Below are positions 57,900 through 64,000 of a stretch of DNA of 64,000 bases, in pieces. Every line of letters begins with the position of its first letter. Within the stretch, counting starts at the first letter, position 1. The notes below the pieces were generated by a model that had not been told where the DNA came from, searched no databases, and saw nothing but the letters and a program-made list of their open reading frames with translations. The DNA is from Acanthochlamys bracteata (Eukaryota > Streptophyta > Magnoliopsida > Pandanales > Velloziaceae), in the NCBI GenBank assembly GCA_019914995.1, contig CM034132.1, positions 8,550,662 through 8,614,661 on the forward strand. The letters run 5' to 3'. The position numbers and the translations under genes are program-made.

Positions 57900-60800
57900 T
57901 TGCAAAAATTCTACAGCGTGAAGGTAAGTAATCCAATCTTTTAATGATTTTGATGATTATAGCATTTCAATTCAAATGAAACTCATTGTTGCATTCATGC
58001 TGAAATTTTGGCTGAAGCTTTGTCACTTGTTATTTTGTTTGAATGATATCTTGTATCTCGCAATTGTTTGAAAAATATGGTTGCATTTTTCTGAAAATTA
58101 GGTTAAACTTTTTTAACGTAAAATAATTAAATTGTGGCGAACGAATATATCATGAATAAATTTATTGAATGATTGTTGAATGATGTTTCATAAATATTGA
58201 TTTATTAAGATATTTTTAAACTAAAGAATTTTGACACTTGATGCAAATACAATTTGATAAAATGAGTTCAATCACTATGAAACTAATTGCAAACCATCCG
58301 TGCTATTGAAATGGTAAGAATCATTGCTTTTATAAAATTCTATTTTGATGAATATTAATGTGAGTCTATATGAAGTTTTTAGAATTTTTGGACAGTATAT
58401 ATGCTACTAACTATTGCAGGAGAAATATGAACAAAAGAAAGTAAAACACGTGACAAAACTGCTGTTCAAGGATGTATAAACTATTAAAATATTACAAGTT
58501 TTAATGATTAATCTATTGCTTCAAAATGGTGAAAAGATTATTAATGAGATTGCATTTGAACAGAAATACTTCACTGCAAAAGGAAAGGTAACACATACAT
58601 ATTATATTGATGATTTTCTGTCTAGTTGAAAGCCAACAGAAAAATAGATAGATGTGGTGTAGAGGTTTAGATACTACATTGAAAAAATGTTTTTTACTCC
58701 TCAAAACTGAACTTAATCAAAGATCAATACGAAGTGAAGATCAAACCTGAAAATCTTTACAAATGCCTTCATGAGAGTTAAATTACTAAATTGTTTATTG
58801 AAATCAATGTTAGTCATTCCAACAAATGCACATGAACCTACTTGATCCATATAGAGTTGCAAGATTGAAAAGTAAACACTTTCGCCTTGTAATGATTAAT
58901 GATTGCTATAATTTTATTCATTTTTCCTTCTTACTAACAAAAATGATGCACTGAAAGTATTTTCAAATCTTTGCCAAAAGAGTAAGTTTAATGTAATATG
59001 ATATAGATAACTTATTTGATTATTCACATTACTTAGAGGATATATATTTTAAGAACTTTGACTGTTGAGGAATTCATTCATGCTATATTTGATAAGACTA
59101 ATAGTAGGCCGAGAAAGGATTCAGCTATTTTGCAGATTCGTCAAGGACAGTAAAGAAATGTCCATTACAGTAGAAAAATAGCTAGCTGCAATCTAAACAA
59201 AGGACGAACAACTTTCTGTTGAAATTTTCAAAATGCAAGGAGACTCTCCAAATTGCATCGTTTATATTCAAGCATGAGTACAGTGATCTTCACAAGAAGC
59301 CATCGATAGGTAAATCATATAAAGAGATAAAAATCATATTTCAATCAAGAGGTAAGTATATCTTCTTTCTATTAATTTTGATATTTGTTAAGATCTCATG
59401 GCTCTTTATCCTTGATGCATAACTGCTCTTAAATAGTGAATGATTTTTTTTAAATAAATATTAAACGTTGCAACATATTTTTGCGAAAATATTTTCAAGT
59501 GATTGGTCATATGGAGCCTCAATGAGATTTACCAACCATTCTCTATTGCCACTTTATAATCAAACCATTGACCATTCTTAAACAAACTTATTTAAAGCCA
59601 AACTCTTCTTCTTGGTTAAGTTGAAATTGAATGAATTTTTTAGAGATGAAATTGCTTAGGTGATCCATATTTTTTTTGGCTTATGCAAACCGAACTATCA
59701 TGGTAAAAGAAAATTCTTCAAATGAGATGAGACTTAACAACGATTCATCTAAATCCCTCAGTGAATATCTAAGCCAAACTGTTTTGAGTCAAACTCTTTG
59801 GATTCCACTCTACTCCACTGAAAGTTCAGTGACTAATCATATTGAGACATATTTGCTTGTATTTCTAAGAGTCTAAATGTTTTGTGGATTTATGATATAC
59901 CTCAATGGAGCCTTCAATTGTTGAACAAAACTGTTGATATATAATGATAAAAATTGTTAACAATTCTTGTTGAGATTTTGATTCATTGATGCATTATTTG
60001 CCATATAACAAAATATGTGAAGCTAAATATTATAATATCATCTCTAGTTTGGATGTGTTATTCGATATTTTAATTGAATTCATATTATATCATCTAAGAT
60101 AATGCTAAAATCTTGTGGATTCTGTGAAACTCTAACATCTCCCTGCAGGAAAAAATCTTTAAAACTATTTTGCAGGATGTTTTCACAAGCTAAAGGGAAT
60201 AAAGTTAAATGTAATCAGCAAAGTGAAGAAAGAGTATATAGCAAAAGGAGAGATATTCACCATGCGGTCAAAATTATTCAGAACACTCTGTGAACAAGAA
60301 AGAAATAAGTTTTTCAAAGACAAGGCAAGCAAAACATTGCATGAGTAAGTTAATAAACGAGTACGACAATACATTGTAAGCTATCCAAAGGTATGGGTAA
60401 CTCGCTTCTTTTAACTTAGTATTCATATTTCATCATAATTATTTATTAATAATCAATGCTGAAATTCTACTGAATATGCAAATGATATTGAAAATTGATT
60501 TTGATAAAAATACCTATGCAAATGAATGATTTTTCATGAGGAGAATGTTGTCTATCAAATGGTAAATCACTAAGAAAAGAAAACACATCAAGGAGAAAAG
60601 CCTTCGAGTCAAAGTGAAAGAAGAAAAGCATATTTTATAAAAGATATATATTCTTTTAGAATTAGTGAATTTTATTGCAAGATCTACAGTATATATGCTG
60701 AACGAAAATTATGCGATTACAACATCAGTTGTTGAATGCCATATATTAACTGCTTATGAGAAAATTTTGAAAACTAATGTCCTTTGGGCGCAGAAAAGTT

Positions 60801-61580
60801 ATTTATCAATGCACGAGCAAATAGTTAAGAAAAGCCAGTAAGAAAGCGAAGCATGCTACTCAAGTCAATTACTTTGCTGGAAAACTTCTATATTAAGAAG
60901 AAAATTTGATAAGTGCTTCAACTACAAAGAAAGAGAATATGGTTTTTATAGCAGAGGGCACTTACTAAGGAGAGAAAACATATAGTCATGACAATATGAA
61001 TTATGATTTATAGAAATATTATCCTTATAAACTAACAAATTTTGTGCAGGATATATGATGCAATACAAGACAGACATGCGTCGCTCTTTTTACTGCTAAC
61101 AAAGTGTCATTCTTTGCAAGAAAAAGTGGCTGAAAATAATCTGCACAATTTAGTAGAAGAACATCCATTAGTGCAACCAAAAGAACCAATACAAAGAGAT
61201 GCATTACTTCATACAAGTAAAATTATTATTATGAGTTAGGGATCAACAATGAAAGGAGAAAAGGCTGGTATGAACAAAACACTAAGAAGCGACTCCTAAT
61301 TATCATACGTCAGCCATGTACAGGTAATACCATTTTAGTGGTAAGCTTCAATGCAAAATCATAAGGTAAATTTGTTAAACTTTAATGAAAATTTTAGTGG
61401 ATACCCTCCTTCCAATCTTTTTGTGATGACAAAAGTGGGAGAAATAGAAGAATTATTATGCGCAGGTCAGGTGATTCATTATGTTTACAATTTCAAATGA
61501 GTATTTCATTGAGGGGGAGTTATTACATTGTGCTTAATTAGAATAATAAACCAATAATTCTTAATTGTTTTGTCATCATC
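57900..61580 (+). other. Internal region of copia-like element lacking pol; splice-like blocks
   Basis: About 3.7 kb where pol would be expected. I see no family motifs. Several blocks look exon-like, with acceptor and donor words: GCAG then about 58420-58588 before GTAAC; TGCAG then about 60149-60392 before GTATG; GTGCAG then 61050-61239 ending in a stop (frame including HASLFLLLTKCHSLQEKV). Most blocks contain stops in all frames. This may be an expanded, decayed non-coding interior or a captured host gene; I cannot tell which. Confidence 0.35.
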
Positions 61581-61594
61581 AAAAAGGGTGAGAT
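61581..61594 (+). other. Polypurine tract of the copia-like element
   Basis: AAAAAGGGTGAGAT immediately precedes the TGTTGG start of the 3' LTR, the position and composition expected for plus-strand priming. Confidence 0.8.
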
Positions 61595-62747
61595 TGTTGG
61601 AACTCCAAGATTGATTTTGATGATAACAATGATTAAGAATTATAGTTTATGGATTAGGGTGAACTAATGATTGGAATCAAATTCTGCAGAAATTCATGAA
61701 ACAGGTCTATCCCACATTCAGCAGACAACAAGCCAGCTTCTTAGCTACTAATTGTATAAGATTTCTTATATACCATACAGAACAGAGAATCCCTCAGCCA
61801 CCAAACAGCCAGCTGTCTAATTGCTACTACATGGATAAAACAGAAAATTGCAAACAGAGCATCTCAAACAGAGAAGAGTAGAAAAATAAAGTATCGCCAA
61901 CAGAGATGAACAGAAAACAGAGGACTCGATAGCCGGCTACTTCGCTGCTGTTCGCTGGACAGAGAAGAATCCGGAAATCGTGATAATCATTCACTCTTCA
62001 GAAGTAATTTCAAGCATGATGCCGATTCCATTTGAACTTCAACTTTTCATCAGAGACAGGCCAACATGCACACTATAAGTTTGATCGAATAACACATCAA
62101 ATGATGATCAATATAAAGTTGGAAAAATTGTGGAATGATAGATAAAAATTCAGTAAACAGAAAGCAGAATCAGACATTAATGGAACAACTTTTCAGATGT
62201 AATTCAATCAAGAATTCGTCATCCATTTGAAGCAAAATCTTGAAGACTTACTGAGGAACATATCAGCTACAAGTTCATATCAAGAATCATGAAAAATCAC
62301 AACAAGAGAAGACAAAGAACATAGTGCAAAGTATCATCAGAATCATGTCTTGCTGATAATGTAGAAATACTTCAACATGCAGATTTTGATTTTCCTTCAG
62401 AAGAAATTACGAATTTAATTACAAGGTGATATCATTCGACAAATCTACTATCTTGTTACTATTACAGAACTGAGCTATATTGAGCCACCACATTATTGAA
62501 GAACAAGTTCAAGTATAGAGATTGATAGATGTCAAAAGGGTTTTGCCGAACCACGTTAAATATTTTGAATTCTATCCTCTTTATCTAAGTCAGTAAATAT
62601 TCTAACACTCTCTGTCTGCAGGTTACAGAATTGACGCAGCCGGCTGTAAGCCTGCTGTCCGTAAGATAACTAAACTTCACGAAAATTTTTATTTATTAAC
62701 TCAATTCACCCCTCCCCTCTTGAATTAATTTTATAGGAGAACTAACA
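61595..62747 (+). repeat. 3' LTR of the copia-like element, internally deleted
   Basis: 1,153 bp. It matches the 5' LTR to GATAGATG (about 62531), then resumes at CAAAAGGGTTTTGCCG. Short shared GATG at both edges suggests a microhomology deletion. Many single-base differences from the 5' LTR indicate age. Confidence 0.9.
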
Positions 62748-63060
62748 GTAATCATAAATAGGTTTTACTTTGGTTGTAACTTGGTCGTAGCATCATAATT
62801 TGGTCATAAAGTCATAAAATAATATCTGCAGAGCCTAAAGACAGTATAGTATTAAGGTCGTAAAGAGATCGTAAGGTCACAAGCAATTGTAGTAAATGTT
62901 TGTCACATAGCAATAAATATGTCAATCATAATAATGTCGTAAATTTTGTAAAACCATGTCTGCAAAACCATATAATATTAAGGTTGTAACTTCGTCTTAT
63001 GATCATAACTCATAAGTCATCATAAAGTGGTGGTAAGTCATAAGCAAGTTGTCAGGGATG
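62748..63060. repeat. Degenerate repeat of TCGTAA/TCATAA-like words
   Basis: Words such as TTGGTCGTAG, TTGGTCATAAAGTCATAA, AAGGTCGTAA, GATCGTAAGGTC and ATGTCGTAAA recur, with longer blocks repeating (ACCATATAATATTAAGGTTG versus AGTATAGTATTAAGGTCG). Similar words (GGATCGTAATAA, GTCGTTATAAG, GTCGTGAGGTC) lie on the other side of the copia-like insertion at about 53930-54040, so the element interrupted this repeat. Confidence 0.55.
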
Positions 63061-64000
63061 AGATTGACTGTCCAGCGCCTAGGCGAAGCAATAGAGTGAA
63101 ATTACAACAAAGAAATTGCATAGGATACAAGAGTGAATATTAACAACGATGTGAACATCCACATGCAGAAAGAGTTAATTTTATTAGATAGATTGTGTTT
63201 ATGTTGTAGTAGAAATGTTGTGTTTAATTAGGAGGCATAAGTTTGTTTCAATTGTACTAGGAGTTGGTTTCCTTAGGTTATCAGCTTGGGTCAGCTTCAC
63301 ACCAACCAGAAGCAGTCATTATCAACCTTTGACATCAACGAAAGAAGAGCTAAGGGGCTTTGGAGATGTTTTCTATAAAGTATGGAGAAATTTTTACAAA
63401 ATTTATAAATAGATATATTTATAATTTATTATATTTATCAGTCAATATACTTGATAACTTTTTATTAGTGAAATGAGTAGACATAAATGATTAAGGAAGA
63501 ATCTTAGCTCCTGAAAAGTCAATTGTCATTGTGTTAAAACTTTAATGTAATTTACAAATTTGGTTAGTTAGGAGATTGTTTCTATATTGCCAGTAACATT
63601 ATAATGAGCTATTCAATGCATGACTTCTATATGTTTGTACAATCCTATGCAAGTTTTCAAATCTTAGTTTCTGAATAAAATGAAGTGTTGTTCAGATATC
63701 ATCATAAAAGAAGTTTAGGATAATAAAGGGTAGAGATAAGGATGATGGAATACAGAAGCCAATGCTAAATATAGCAGATGTTAGCAGTAACTTTTCCACT
63801 TGAAACTTAAATTTAATAAAAAATTTAACGATATATGAATTTTTACGATTTACAATCCGATTATGTAAGTCCCAACGTTTCTACTTAAATTTTAATTTTG
63901 ACAACATTGATAATAGGAGTCATAATAAAATAATAGTGTTCGGATGAAAATAAATTTGAATTATTAAATAGAGAATTTTGGTCAATTAAAATCGAAATGA
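63061..64000. other. Window end, nothing identified
   Basis: AT-rich DNA with no recognised gene, repeat or element. The open frame at 63215-63412 has no family resemblance. Confidence 0.5.

Larger units (their letters stand above)
54061..62747 (+). mobile_element. Copia-like LTR retrotransposon with gag but no recognisable pol
   Basis: The element spans 8,687 bp. LTRs at 54061-56094 and 61595-62747 start TGTT(A/G)GAACTCCAAG and end GGAGAACTAACA. Directly after the left LTR, TTGGTATCAGAACAGG (from 56096) matches the initiator-Met tRNA primer site of copia elements. Directly before the right LTR, AAAAAGGGTGAGAT is the polypurine tract typical of the group. A broken gag at 56153-57600 contains a UBN2-like start, coiled coil and CCHC knuckle. 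I find no integrase, reverse transcriptase or RNase H in the following 4 kb. Structure fits gag-only non-autonomous elements (TR-GAG type). No clean 5-bp target duplication is visible. Confidence 0.85.

Noticed and set aside
58600-58625. YIDD-like word that might mark a reverse transcriptase
   Set aside because: It is a lone four-residue match followed by a stop, with none of the flanking RT blocks.
1-64000. tRNA, rRNA or known small RNA genes
   Set aside because: No stretch showed tRNA A/B-box spacing with a foldable cloverleaf or rRNA-like sequence on reading both strands; a tRNAscan-SE and Rfam run would settle this.

Overview
This is nuclear DNA from a flowering plant, most likely a eudicot. 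It is AT-rich, its genes have canonical GT-AG introns that I could join in frame, and spaces between genes are filled with plant-type transposons (MITEs, hAT, CACTA-like, Ty3/gypsy, Ty1/copia). There are no operons, CRISPR arrays or rRNA/tRNA genes. Species cannot be fixed from the sequence. I found no previously undescribed molecular system; the most informative signals concern how the locus was rearranged.

Layout. 0.2-2.0 kb: a reticulon-like gene on the minus strand, one inner exon unclear. 4.1-6.9 kb: a complete six-exon enolase-superfamily dipeptide epimerase (plus), with a likely plastid leader. 8.0-19.7 kb: four same-strand type-2 non-specific lipid transfer protein genes, spread apart by a hAT MITE with perfect target duplication, a probable CACTA-like element carrying a gene fragment and a ~176-bp tandem array, and several MITEs. 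19.8-20.2 kb: a frameshifted WD40 gene remnant (minus). 21.2-24.9 kb: a complete three-exon DUF1218 membrane-protein gene (plus).

29.4-51.1 kb is the most complex part. An intact GAT1_2.1-type class I glutamine amidotransferase gene (29.4-31.2 kb, plus) is followed tail-to-tail by the 3' exons of a DUF789 gene (minus). The unit recurs at 33.6-37.9 kb and begins a third time at 37.9 kb. Only the first copy has a promoter and an intact amidotransferase frame; only the last is followed by the complete DUF789 gene (47.6-51.1 kb). The middle copy looks like a hybrid with a third-copy-like 5' half and a first-copy-like 3' half, as unequal crossing-over would give. Between third copy and full DUF789 gene lie a proline dehydrogenase fragment and a complete but decayed Ty3/gypsy element (41.0-46.4 kb).

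51.1-64 kb: intergenic DNA with MITEs, then an 8.7-kb copia-like element (54.1-62.7 kb) with long LTRs, primer site, polypurine tract and a broken gag, but no recognisable pol. It sits in a degenerate repeat rich in TCGTAA-like words. The last kilobase holds nothing I can identify.

As to function, the intact genes are unrelated housekeeping or secretory genes (ER shaping, dipeptide metabolism, apoplastic lipid binding, a cell-periphery membrane protein, glutamine metabolism, and an unknown DUF789 protein). They do not form a pathway.
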